A stretch of DNA of 64,000 bases from Bog-532 sp963742875 (lineage in GTDB: Bacteria; Actinomycetota; Actinomycetes; Streptosporangiales; Streptosporangiaceae): positions 682,001 to 746,000 of the forward strand of contig CAVUNO010000026.1 in assembly GCA_963742875.1 (NCBI GenBank), in the 5' to 3' direction. The position numbers were made by a program, and so were the translations under genes. How positions within the stretch are numbered: the stretch's first letter is position 1; the number at the start of each line of letters is the position of its first letter. The notes under the pieces are model-generated. The model searched no databases, was not told the origin of the DNA, and saw only the letters and a program-made list of their open reading frames with translations. Below are positions 1 to 8,620 of the stretch, one piece after another.

Positions 1-270
1 CGCGACCCACGCCAGCGCCCACCACGCGTTGTCGTCGTAGAACCTGTTGATGAAATGACGATGCCGCCGCCGCGCGCCGCGGAACGTCGTCTCGACGACC
101 CCCGCATAGCTGCGGTCACCGGTCCGCCGTGTGTACCCGATCACTGCGGACAGCGCGTTGGCCGCGTTCCACCAGCCGGTCCCCTTCCAAAGGCCGGTAC
201 GCGGAACGTACCACCGCTGCAGCGCGCTGATTCCGGCGGCGGCGCAGGCACGGTAGTCGGGCTCAGTCAT
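1..270 (-). CDS. Glycoside hydrolase family 76 (alpha-1,6-mannanase-like), N-terminal part
   Basis: The first 90 codons of a gene starting at the ATG at 270 and running off the left edge. Residues 76-84 read RFYDDNAWW, the hallmark of GH76, where two consecutive Asp residues (here 79-80) are the catalytic pair. The preceding RWYVPRTGLWKGTGWWNAAN stretch is also typical of the family. GH76 enzymes hydrolyse alpha-1,6-mannan. No signal peptide is visible, so this member is either cytoplasmic or its true start differs. The neighbouring divergent gene is an MptB-like mannosyltransferase, which fits a mannan or lipoglycan theme (inference). The C-terminal half is outside the window. Confidence 0.8.
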   Translation of the reverse strand, partial: MTEPDYRACAAAGISALQRWYVPRTGLWKGTGWWNAANALSAVIGYTRRTGDRSYAGVVETTFRGARRRHRHFINRFYDDNAWWALAWVA

Positions 271-649
271 GCTGCTACTCCCGCCACGAGGCCTGCTCCA
301 CGGTGCCCGGCAGCCGGTTCAGGGCGCTGGTAGCCGGGCCTGGCTAACGCACGCCCACCAGGCTAATCTCTGGTATCCCAGTGGAACACCCGGCCGAACC
401 GGCGGGCGGTCAGCCGCCTGCGCGAGCGCGCTGGCGCCTAACAGATTCTGTCACGCTGCGTCACGTTCGTGTGTCGGAAGGGGCGGTATTACGCGCCTTC
501 GGGCTAGCGCCCTACACTGGGCCGGGGGGCCTGCAGGGCACTCCAGTCGTCGAGAAGCAATAAGGCGTCCGGGGCCCGCGAACGGGTGGCGCGGCTAGAC
601 CTGCGCCGACAGTAGATGCGCAAGTCCCGCCGATGGAGGCATCCCCCAG
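271..649. other. Intergenic region between divergent envelope genes
   Basis: About 380 bases separate the GH76 gene (leftward) from the glycosyltransferase (rightward). No reading frame here has a recognisable product. A TACACT at about 512-517 could be a -10 element for the rightward gene, but no convincing -35 was found. Confidence 0.4.
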
Positions 650-2098
650 GTGACACAGGCGTCCGTAGATCCGGCCGGTCCGCGTGGATCGGTACGGTCG
701 GTCGACCTGACTGGCCCGGACAGTCGCGACCAGGAGCGCGGTCCGGCCGGTCCGGTCGAGCGGCTCATGAGCACGGTGATCCGTACCCTCGCTTGGAGCA
801 GGCTCTCCGAGCCCAGGGTCGCCATCACCGTGTCCGGAATCGGTCTGCTGCTTGGCATGCTCGTCGGGGCAACGGCGCCGAACGCCGAGACGCTGCCCAT
901 CACGCTGCCACTGTCGTCGTTCTTGCCGTCGCTGAGCCACACCATCATCATCGCGACAGCGATGCTCTACGCGGGAGTCATCCTCGCCTGCCTGGGCCTC
1001 GCCGGGATGCTCTGGGCGCATAGCCGAGGGTGGCGCCCCAATCCGCGTTACCTGCTATTGGGAAGTGCGGCCATCGTCGCGGTGATGGTCAGCCTCACCC
1101 CGGTTGGCTCATCGGATACCGCGAGCTATGCGGCATATGGCCGCATAGCGGCACAGGGCGGGAATCCCTACACGACCAACCCGCAGGCATGGGGCGACTA
1201 CGCGTACAGTTTTGCGGTCGGTAGCCTCTGGAAAAAGCAACCGTCCGTATACGGCCCGATCGCCACCGTCGTCCAGAGATTCGCGGCGTCGATCGGCGGC
1301 GCGAATGTCGCCACCACCGTCTGGGTCTTGATGATCCTCAATGGCGCCGTGTTTATCGGCGTCGGATTGCTGCTTCTGAAGACCTCTGACGATCCAGTCC
1401 GGGCCACGCTGTTCTGGACCGCGAACCCCGTCCTCATCCAGCAGCTGGTCAGTGGCGGTCATCTCGATACGTTCGTGGCGGCGGCGACGATCTGCTCGAT
1501 CCAGGTGGCGCGTCGCGTCCCGGGTGTCCGCGGCGACGTACTGATCGGCGTATTGATCGGCCTTGCCTGCGGGGTGAAGATCTACGCGGTGCTCATCGCG
1601 ATCGGACTCGCATGGCCGCTGCTTCGCCGGCACGAATGGATGCGTGCGGGCCGGGTCGCGGTGGTATCACTGGCGACGCTCGCGGTGGAATACAGTTTCT
1701 ACGGGCTTGCCGCGCTGAAACCGCTCTTCGGCGGGCTGAAGCTCGTTACACTGCCATCGCCGTGGTGGTCTTTCGATAAGATCGGGCTGGCGCTAGGCGT
1801 TAGCGACACCACCATGACCATGGCCATCAGCTGCCTTTGGCCGGTCGCATTGATCGTCGTCGCATGGCTCATTTACCGGCGGATCTCTTCAGACCAGCCG
1901 CAGGAAGTTGTGATGCCATTCGCGCTGACCTTTGCCTGGGTCCTCGTCGCCCCGTGGGTATTTGCGTGGTATACAGCGGCCGCATGGGCCGCGCTCACCC
2001 AACTTCCGCGCAACCGGATGACCCGATGGCTGGCGATTGTCACTGTCTTCCTCGCCCTGTGCCTTTCCAGCGGCGGCCAGGCTGCTCTAGGACGATAG
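650..2098 (+). CDS. Multi-pass GT-C glycosyltransferase, MptB-like polyprenol-phosphomannose alpha-1,6-mannosyltransferase
   Basis: 482 residues with a polar N-terminal 50 and then about 11-12 hydrophobic segments. Residues 153-174 (GSSDTASYAAYGR...GNPY) form the loop after the first transmembrane helices that carries the catalytic acidic residue (Asp156) in the MptA/MptB group of GT-C enzymes. These transfer mannose from polyprenyl-phosphate mannose on the outer face of the membrane to build the alpha-1,6-mannan core of lipoglycans. The GTG at 650 is preceded by GGAGG at 636-640; an internal ATG at 767 (residue 40) is an alternative start that would remove the charged leader. The substrate is inferred from family resemblance. 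The adjacent GH76 and LCP genes support a cell-envelope role. Confidence 0.72.
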   Translation: MTQASVDPAGPRGSVRSVDLTGPDSRDQERGPAGPVERLMSTVIRTLAWSRLSEPRVAITVSGIGLLLGMLVGATAPNAETLPITLPLSSFLPSLSHTIIIATAMLYAGVILACLGLAGMLWAHSRGWRPNPRYLLLGSAAIVAVMVSLTPVGSSDTASYAAYGRIAAQGGNPYTTNPQAWGDYAYSFAVGSLWKKQPSVYGPIATVVQRFAASIGGANVATTVWVLMILNGAVFIGVGLLLLKTSDDPVRATLFWTANPVLIQQLVSGGHLDTFVAAATICSIQVARRVPGVRGDVLIGVLIGLACGVKIYAVLIAIGLAWPLLRRHEWMRAGRVAVVSLATLAVEYSFYGLAALKPLFGGLKLVTLPSPWWSFDKIGLALGVSDTTMTMAISCLWPVALIVVAWLIYRRISSDQPQEVVMPFALTFAWVLVAPWVFAWYTAAAWAALTQLPRNRMTRWLAIVTVFLALCLSSGGQAALGR

Positions 2099-2351
2099 TT
2101 CGGCGAGCCCTCCGTGGACGGGCGGGTGAACGAGCGGGTGAAGGCGGCGGGCGGTTCGCCGGTGGTGGCGTCCGCGCAGTTCACACCGAGGGGATCTCGG
2201 CCGCTTGATCGTCCGTTGTATTGACTGATTGGTCCTGCGGCGCGGTGCGCGGTCAGCGCGGGCCCGCGTCACCCGCGGCCCGAGTGGTGCATCATCTGAT
2301 CTAACGTAATGACGACCACCTCAGCTACAGGCGCATTTAGGGTGCCCGATC

Positions 2352-3509
2352 ATGAACGATTGGCCCAACGGCTGGTACCGGGATGAACCCGGGGAGCGTG
2401 GAGCACGTCAGGTGCCGTCCGCCGGAGCGGGCGGCGGCCGCGGCGCATGGCCCCAGCAGCCGCCCACGGGGCGGGCCCCTGCTCCGCCCCCGACGAGGCG
2501 CCCGGGACGGGGCGGACCGGGAATCGGCCGGCGGCGGAGGTTCTGGGGCCAGCCGGGACGCCGCGGACGGCGGATCGCCCTGATCGCTGGCGCGGTCGTG
2601 GTGATCCTGATCCTGACCGTGGTCACCTCGTACTTCTACCTGGACTCCAAGCTGAACCGGTCAGTCGCACTCCCGGCCTCCTCGGCCCAGTCCGCGGGGC
2701 AGAACTGGCTGATCGCCGGCTCGGACAGCCGACAGGGCCTCTCCCAGCAGCAGATAGACACCCTGCACGTCGGGGACGACTCCGGGACCGAGAACTCCGA
2801 CTCCCTCATGCTGCTGCACCTCGGCGGGGGCAAGCCGGTACTGATCAGCATCCCGCGCGACTCCTACGTACCGATCCCGGGCCACGGCACCAACAAGATC
2901 AACGCGGCCCTCGGGTTCGGCGGCCCGACCCTGCTCATCCAGACCGTAGAGAACGTCACCGGGCTGAACATCAACCATTACCTGGGGATCGGGTTCGGCG
3001 GGCTGGTCAGCGTGGTGAACGGGGTGGGCGGGGTGAACATGTGCCTCCCGACCGCGCTGCACGACTACGACTCCGGCGCCAACCTTCCCGCGGGCTGCCA
3101 CACCCTCGACGGCGCGCAGGCGCTGGCTTTCGTCCGGGACCGTCATTCGTTCGCCGACGAGGACCTGCAGCGTGAACAGGATCAGCGGGCGTTCCTCAGG
3201 GCCCTGCTGGCCAAGGCCACCAGCCCGGGCGTATACCTCAACCCGTTCACCGCCTTGCCGTTCGGCTCCGCCGCCGCCAGCTCGATCTCGGTCGACCAGG
3301 GCACGCACCTGTACAACCTCATCTCGGTGGCGATGGCGCTGCGTAACCCGCAGACCGGGACGGTCCCGATCGCCAACGCCACTTACCCCACGGCCAACGC
3401 GGGCGACGCGGTGCTCTGGGACCAGACCGAGGCGCTGCAGCTCTTCAGTGCGCTGAAGAACAACCAGCAGGTGCCGGCGAGCCTGCTGAGCGGGACGACC
3501 GTCGGCTGA
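2352..3509 (+). CDS. LytR-CpsA-Psr (LCP) family cell-wall polymer ligase
   Basis: 385 residues: a Pro/Gly/Arg-rich cytoplasmic tail (1-73), one membrane anchor (about 75-97), then an extracytoplasmic LCP domain (about 115-300). The domain shows the conserved GSDSR near residue 123, NSDSL near 148, and SIPRDS at 167-171. It also has the NKINAA motif and the RDRHSFADEDLQREQDQR block that binds the polyprenyl-pyrophosphate head group. LCP enzymes attach teichoic acids, arabinogalactan or capsule to peptidoglycan. The ATG at 2352 has only a weak ribosome site. The gene stands alone between the glycosyltransferase and the marR operon. Which polymer is transferred cannot be read from sequence. Confidence 0.9.
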   Translation: MNDWPNGWYRDEPGERGARQVPSAGAGGGRGAWPQQPPTGRAPAPPPTRRPGRGGPGIGRRRRFWGQPGRRGRRIALIAGAVVVILILTVVTSYFYLDSKLNRSVALPASSAQSAGQNWLIAGSDSRQGLSQQQIDTLHVGDDSGTENSDSLMLLHLGGGKPVLISIPRDSYVPIPGHGTNKINAALGFGGPTLLIQTVENVTGLNINHYLGIGFGGLVSVVNGVGGVNMCLPTALHDYDSGANLPAGCHTLDGAQALAFVRDRHSFADEDLQREQDQRAFLRALLAKATSPGVYLNPFTALPFGSAAASSISVDQGTHLYNLISVAMALRNPQTGTVPIANATYPTANAGDAVLWDQTEALQLFSALKNNQQVPASLLSGTTVG

Positions 3510-3544
3510 CGGAAGTCCCGGCCCGGGAACATGCGATCGCACAG

Positions 3545-3563
3545 GTTCGTTAGGCATACGAAC
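3545..3563. promoter_or_regulatory. Candidate MarR operator
   Basis: A perfect inverted repeat GTTCGT-N7-ACGAAC lies 35-53 bases before the marR start. A GTTAG pentamer is also repeated at 3549-3553 and 3565-3569. The position suggests autoregulation of the marR-ABC exporter operon, as is usual for MarR proteins next to their exporter; binding is inferred. Confidence 0.4.
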
Positions 3564-3597
3564 TGTTAGCCCTTCGTACCAACCTGGGGGCGGCGAC

Positions 3598-4056
3598 GTG
3601 AACGACCCTGGCCCGGGCGCTGAGGCGCTGGACGTGCCGACCGCGCAGGCGGCCGTGCTCACCGTGATGCGCCTGTTCCGCGCGATGGAGCGGGTCGATA
3701 CCGGCATGACTCCCCAGCAGTACCGCATCCTGAAGCTGGCCGGTGTCGGCGGGGAGCGTTCGGCCCGGCTCGCCGAGCGGCTGGCGGTGGCCAAGCCCAC
3801 GCTGACCGCCATCGCCGACAGCCTGGTCGCCGCGGGCTACGCCCGGCGCGAGACCAAGGCCGGCGACCGGCGGGTCGTCCGGCTGCGCCTGACGGCCACC
3901 GGCCGCGCCGCCCTCGAGCGGGCCGACGCCGCCTACGCCGGCTGGCTCGGCGCGCTGCTCGGCGAGACCAGTGACCCGGCCGGGGTGCTCAAGGCCCTCC
4001 GCGACCTGGACACGGCGATGGATGAGCGGCGCCGCGCCCGGCGGGAGCTGGCATGA
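3598..4056 (+). CDS. MarR-family transcriptional regulator
   Basis: 152 residues of winged-helix type. The recognition region around residues 45-75 (ERSARLAERLAVAKPTLTAI) is followed by the wing with the family signature DRR at about 91-93. A GTG start at 3598 follows a G-rich ribosome site. The stop codon overlaps the ATG of the downstream ABC exporter by four bases (ATGA, 4053-4056), so the two are co-translated. MarR proteins usually repress a neighbouring efflux gene and are released by a ligand; an inverted repeat just upstream is a plausible operator. Confidence 0.88.
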   Translation: MNDPGPGAEALDVPTAQAAVLTVMRLFRAMERVDTGMTPQQYRILKLAGVGGERSARLAERLAVAKPTLTAIADSLVAAGYARRETKAGDRRVVRLRLTATGRAALERADAAYAGWLGALLGETSDPAGVLKALRDLDTAMDERRRARRELA

Positions 4057-7000
4057 GGGCACGCAGCGCAGGCGAAGGACGCGGGCGGCCTGGGACGGCC
4101 ACGGGACCTGCGACGACGGCGGGGGCAGGTGCCCGCCCGGGGGCGCAGAACGCCTGGCTGCGGCGGCTGGCCGGCTATTGCGCCCGGCACCGTCACCTGG
4201 CGGTGATGGCCCTGGGCGGCTCGCTGGTGGCCACCCTCGTCCAGGCGGGCATCCCGCTGATCATGGCGTGGATCGTCGACAGCGCGATCCTCGAGCACCA
4301 CCAGCCGATCTGGCTGGGGGCCACGGTGCTCATCGTGGCCGGGCTGCTCAGCTTCGGCGGCGTCTACACCCGGCGGTACCGGGGCGGCCAGCTGTCGCTC
4401 GATGTCCAGCACGACATGCGCACGGAGCTCTTCGAGTCGCTGGAGCGGCTGGACGGGGCCCGCCAGGACCAACTGCACACGGGCCAGATCGTCAGCCGCT
4501 CCATCTCCGACCTGAACATGGTCCAGAGCCTGCTCGCCCAGGTGCCCATGCTGCTCGGCAACGCCCTGCTCTTCGTGCTGTCGATCGCCATCATGGCCTA
4601 CCTGTCACCGCTGCTCACCTTGGTGGCACTGGCGATCGCTCCCGCACTCTGGCTGATAGCGATCGCGTCGCGGCGCAGGCTCTTCCCCGCCAGCTGGGAC
4701 GCGCAGCAGAAGGAGGCGGAGGTCGCGGGCGTCGTCGACGGCGCGGTGACCGGTGTGCGCGTGGTCAAGGGCTTCGGTCAGGAGGAGCAGGAGATCGACC
4801 GGCTGGAGGGTGTGGCCCAGCGGCTGTACTCGGCCCGCGTCCGCGTCGTCCGGCTGACCGCCCGCTACAATCCCGCGCTGGCGGCCGTCCCCATGTTCGG
4901 CCAGGTCGGGGTCCTCGTGCTGGGCGGCTGGCTGGCCCTGCACGGCTCGATCAAGATCGGGGTCTTCCTCGCCTTCTCCCTCTACATCGGGCAGATGGTC
5001 TCGCCCGTGCGCGCGCTGACCACCCTGATCACGATCGGCCAGGAGGCGCGGGCCAGCGTGATCCGGGTCTACGAGGTGATCGACGCAAAGCCGGTGGTCG
5101 CCGAGAAGCCCGGTGCGGTGGACTTGCCGGCGGGGACGCCCGACGTGCAGCTGGACGGCGTCGCCTTCGGCTATCTGGCGTCTGCGCCGGTACTGCGGGG
5201 CTTGTCCCTGCACGTGCGGCCGGGCGAGACGGTCGCGGTGGTCGGCACGTCCGGATCGGGCAAGTCGACGATCTCCCTGCTGCTGCCGCGCTTCTACGAC
5301 GTCCGGGGCGGCGTGATCCGGATCGGCGGCCGGGACGTCCGCGACCTGACCCTGGAGTCGCTGCGCGCCTCGATCGGCCTGGTGATGGAGGACAGCTTCC
5401 TGTTCTCCGACACGATCCGCGCCAACATCTGCTACGGCCGGCCCGATGCGACGCCGGAGCAGATCATCGCGGCGGCCAGGGCGGCAGAAGCCGAGGAGTT
5501 CATCACCAGCCTGCCGGACGGCTACGGCACCGTCATCGGCGAGCAGGGCCTCACCCTGTCCGGCGGCCAGCGCCAGCGGGTGTCGCTGGCCAGGGCGCTG
5601 ATCACCAACCCGGCGATCCTCGTGCTGGACGACGCCACCTCCGCCATCGATGCGGGGATCGAGGCGCAGATCCACGCGACCCTGCGCAAGGTGATGGCCG
5701 GGCGCACCACGCTGCTGATCGCGCACCGCCGCTCGACGCTCCAGCTGGCCGACCGGATCGCCGTCCTGGATGAGGGACGGCTGGTAGACGAGGGCACGCA
5801 CGAGGAACTCACCGCACGCTGCCCCCTGTACCGGCTGCTGCTGGCCGGCCGGGGCGAGGACGCCGAGGGCGTCGACGCCGGTGAGCTCGCCGCCCACAAG
5901 AACGCCGGCCGGGGCGATCGCGCCGCCCGACGGGACCCTGACGCCGGCACCGTGCAGGCCGCCCTGTGGGAAACGCCCGGGCAGGCGGACCGGGACCCGG
6001 CCACATACGCGGGCGAATACGCGGGCGGATCCGGCGCCGCGGCGGGCGTGAGCGGCAGCCAGCTGGCCCGCGTGGCAGGCACGGCGATCGGCCGCGGCAT
6101 GGGCGCCGCCGCACGCGGGGGCCGGGGCCGCAGTGGCGCGGGCGGCGGCATGCTGGCGGGGATACCACCGACGCCGGAGCTGCTCGCCAAGGTGGACGCG
6201 CTGCCGCCGGCCAGCGAACTGCCCGGGGTCAGCCGAGCGGCAGCCCGCGCGGCCGACCCGCACTTCACCCTGCGCCGGCTGCTGCGGCCGATCGCCCTGG
6301 CGCTCTTCGCCGGGCTGGTCCTCGACGGCCTGGACGCCATAGCCAGCGTCGCGATGCCCGCGCTGGTCCGCGGCGGCGTCGACCAGGGCGTCCTGGCCGG
6401 GGAATTTCATCCCATCATCGTGGTCTCGCTGGTTGGGCTGGCGATCGTCTGCGCCGACTGGGGCATCAACTTCATCCAAACGAACGTGGTGGGACGCAAC
6501 GGCGAGCGGATGCTGTACACGCTGCGCGTCAAGATCTTCGCCCACCTGCAGCGGCTCGGCCTCGACTTCTACGAGCACGAAATGTCCGGCCGGATCATGA
6601 CCCGGATGACAACGGACGTGGACGCGCTGGACACGTTCCTCCAGACCGGGCTGATCACCATGGTCAACGCGGTCCTGACGTTCGCCGGCGTGCTGGTCGC
6701 GCTGCTGCTCATCAACTTCCGGCTGGGTGTTACGCTGCTGGCGATCATCCCGGTCCTGCTGGCGGCCACGCTGGTGTTCCGCGCGAAGTCCTCGCGGGCC
6801 TACGCCGATGCCCGCGAGAAGGTCAGCATGGTCAACGCCGATCTGCAAGAGAACGTCGCCGGGCTGCGGACCGCGCAGGCGTACCGGCGCGAAGCGCGCA
6901 ACCAGGAGCATTTTGCCGCCCTGAGCGACCGCTACCGCCGTTCCCGGCTGCGTGCGCAGCGCTACATCGCCCTGTACTTCCCGTTCGTGCAGCTGCTGTC

Positions 7001-7991
7001 GACCGTCGCCGGGGCCCTCGTCCTGTTCGTGGCAGCGGGCGAGGTGCACAGCAAGACGCTGACGGCTGGCGGCCTGATCGCCTATCTGCTCTACATCGAC
7101 CTGCTCTTCTCCCCCGTGCAGCAGCTGTCCCAGGTCTTCGACGGCTACAACCAGGCCGCGGTGGGCTTGCGGCGGATCAAGGATCTGCTGCGGCGGACGA
7201 CCAGCACGCCGGAGGCCGCGCAGCCGCAGACCGCCGGCCGCCCTCGCGGCCAGATCGAGTTCCGTGATGTGCGGTTCAGGTACTCCGGGCAGCCGCAGGA
7301 AGCGCTGTCCGGGGTGAATCTGGTCGTCCGGCCGGGCGAGACCGTGGCCCTGGTCGGCCAGACCGGCGCGGGCAAGTCCACAATGGTCAAGCTGGTCGCG
7401 CGGTACTACGACGTCACGTCGGGCCGTCTGCTCATCGATGGGACCGACATCCGGGAACTCGACCTGTCCGGGTACCGGCAGCAGCTGGGCGTGGTGCCGC
7501 AGGAGCCCTACCTGTTCCCCGGGACGGTCCGGGACGCGATCGCCTACGGCCGCCCGGATGCCACCGACGCCGACGTAGAGGCGGCGGCGCGCGGCGTGGG
7601 GGCGATCGAGATGATCGCCCGGCTGCCCGGCGGCTTCCGGCACGAGGTCGCAGAGCGGGGACGCAACCTGGCCGCGGGCCAGCGTCAGCTGATCGCCCTG
7701 GCCCGCGCCTACCTGGTGGATCCGGCCATTCTGCTGCTCGACGAGGCCACCGCGGCACTTGACCTGGCGTCGGAGGCGGCGGTGAACAGCGCGACGGAGC
7801 GGCTGACGGACAAGCGCACCACCCTTGTGGTCGCGCACCGGCTGACGACCGCCGCACGGGCCGACCGCATCGTGGTGATGGAGTCGGGCCGGATCGCCGA
7901 GACCGGCCGCCACGATGAGCTGCTGCAGCGCGGCGGCAGCTACGCGGCTCTGTGGGCCGCGTTCGCCGGGGACGCCGAGCTCGTGGCCTGA
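4053..7991 (+). CDS. Fused double ABC exporter (TMD-NBD-TMD-NBD)
   Basis: 1312 residues carrying two complete type-IV exporter halves in one chain, joined by a Gly/Ala/Arg-rich linker of about 140 residues (about 605-745). NBD1: Walker A GTSGSGKST near 398, signature LSGGQRQR near 502, Walker B ending LDDATS near 527. NBD2: Walker A GQTGAGKST near 1101, degenerate signature LAAGQRQL near 1205, Walker B LLLDEATAALD near 1227. NBD1 has Asp where the catalytic Glu normally sits, and NBD2 has the altered signature. Together these would make one degenerate and one active ATP site, as in heterodimeric exporters of the BmrCD/TM287-288 type. Such exporters are normally two genes. Likely multidrug or lipid efflux under MarR control; the substrate is unknown. 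Confidence 0.9.
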   Translation: MRARSAGEGRGRPGTATGPATTAGAGARPGAQNAWLRRLAGYCARHRHLAVMALGGSLVATLVQAGIPLIMAWIVDSAILEHHQPIWLGATVLIVAGLLSFGGVYTRRYRGGQLSLDVQHDMRTELFESLERLDGARQDQLHTGQIVSRSISDLNMVQSLLAQVPMLLGNALLFVLSIAIMAYLSPLLTLVALAIAPALWLIAIASRRRLFPASWDAQQKEAEVAGVVDGAVTGVRVVKGFGQEEQEIDRLEGVAQRLYSARVRVVRLTARYNPALAAVPMFGQVGVLVLGGWLALHGSIKIGVFLAFSLYIGQMVSPVRALTTLITIGQEARASVIRVYEVIDAKPVVAEKPGAVDLPAGTPDVQLDGVAFGYLASAPVLRGLSLHVRPGETVAVVGTSGSGKSTISLLLPRFYDVRGGVIRIGGRDVRDLTLESLRASIGLVMEDSFLFSDTIRANICYGRPDATPEQIIAAARAAEAEEFITSLPDGYGTVIGEQGLTLSGGQRQRVSLARALITNPAILVLDDATSAIDAGIEAQIHATLRKVMAGRTTLLIAHRRSTLQLADRIAVLDEGRLVDEGTHEELTARCPLYRLLLAGRGEDAEGVDAGELAAHKNAGRGDRAARRDPDAGTVQAALWETPGQADRDPATYAGEYAGGSGAAAGVSGSQLARVAGTAIGRGMGAAARGGRGRSGAGGGMLAGIPPTPELLAKVDALPPASELPGVSRAAARAADPHFTLRRLLRPIALALFAGLVLDGLDAIASVAMPALVRGGVDQGVLAGEFHPIIVVSLVGLAIVCADWGINFIQTNVVGRNGERMLYTLRVKIFAHLQRLGLDFYEHEMSGRIMTRMTTDVDALDTFLQTGLITMVNAVLTFAGVLVALLLINFRLGVTLLAIIPVLLAATLVFRAKSSRAYADAREKVSMVNADLQENVAGLRTAQAYRREARNQEHFAALSDRYRRSRLRAQRYIALYFPFVQLLSTVAGALVLFVAAGEVHSKTLTAGGLIAYLLYIDLLFSPVQQLSQVFDGYNQAAVGLRRIKDLLRRTTSTPEAAQPQTAGRPRGQIEFRDVRFRYSGQPQEALSGVNLVVRPGETVALVGQTGAGKSTMVKLVARYYDVTSGRLLIDGTDIRELDLSGYRQQLGVVPQEPYLFPGTVRDAIAYGRPDATDADVEAAARGVGAIEMIARLPGGFRHEVAERGRNLAAGQRQLIALARAYLVDPAILLLDEATAALDLASEAAVNSATERLTDKRTTLVVAHRLTTAARADRIVVMESGRIAETGRHDELLQRGGSYAALWAAFAGDAELVA

Positions 7992-8115
7992 CGGTTACCC
8001 AGGCCCAGATGGACTGCTTCTGGCGAAAGGGCATTATCACGAATCAGTCCCCCGCGTGGTTCCCGCACCGCTGGCGGCCATCATCCCAAACCTGCGCCCC
8101 ATCCGAAAGCGCCAG

Positions 8116-8592
8116 CTAACGCAGCGGTTTGCGCATCAGGTAGGTCGGGCCGAAGCCGATATCGTCCGTGCGCAGATCGGTGTAGCCCTGGGCCAGGTAG
8201 AAACCATGGGCGGTGATCGTGGCGGCGGTCTCCATGTGACCGTGACCGTCGGCCTCCATGTGACCGTGACCGTCGGCGGCCGCCTGACCTTCGGCGTACT
8301 GCAGGAGCCGGCGCCCAATACCCTGGCCAATCTGGCCCGGGCTGACGAACATCGCATGCACCGTGTTGCGGTCGCGTGAGACGGTCCCGCATACGGTGCC
8401 GGATTCGGCAACGTAGATGTGACGGCACGCGGCGAGCTCGGTGAACCGCCCGGCGGTGTAGTACGCGCACAGCCGGGCGATGATCTGCGGCGGGTAGTCG
8501 CGGCTGTTGACGTCGAGCAGACAGCGCCGGACGATCCCGGCGAGCAGCTCCGCGTCCCCGGCGCGGAACGGCCGGATGCGCAGTTCGGCCAC
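8116..8592 (-). CDS. GNAT-family N-acetyltransferase with an 8-residue tandem duplication
   Basis: 158 residues. The acetyl-CoA-binding motif A is VSPGQIGQGIGRRLL at about 90-104 (the Q/RxxGxG/A loop), and the C-terminal part ends in the usual GF...GY strand pattern. Between helix 3 and the following strand is an in-frame duplicated segment EADGHGHM, encoded by a 24-base direct repeat at about 8230-8277. The GTG start at 8592 is preceded by AAGGAGG with good spacing. The substrate is unknown. The gene converges on the ABC exporter and lies downstream of the indolepyruvate oxidoreductase with a 28-base gap, so it may be co-transcribed with it. Confidence 0.85.
   Translation of the reverse strand: MAELRIRPFRAGDAELLAGIVRRCLLDVNSRDYPPQIIARLCAYYTAGRFTELAACRHIYVAESGTVCGTVSRDRNTVHAMFVSPGQIGQGIGRRLLQYAEGQAAADGHGHMEADGHGHMETAATITAHGFYLAQGYTDLRTDDIGFGPTYLMRKPLR
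8230..8277. repeat. 24-bp tandem direct repeat inside the GNAT gene
   Basis: Two adjacent copies of CTCCATGTGACCGTGACCGT plus GGC, giving the repeated peptide EADGHGHM. It is a multiple of three bases, so the frame is kept. Confidence 0.8.
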
Positions 8593-8620
8593 CGCGTGAG
8601 CCTCCTTCCGATCCGGCCCG

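Noticed and set aside
4605..7913. Very long open frame (about 1100 codons) antisense to the ABC exporter
   Set aside because: It mirrors the codon pattern of the real gene in high-GC DNA, has no ribosome site or recognisable domain, and is rich in Arg/Gln/Asp/His as expected for an antisense shadow. Similar shadows at 28050-30491, 8762-10579 and 47058-48530 were also dropped.
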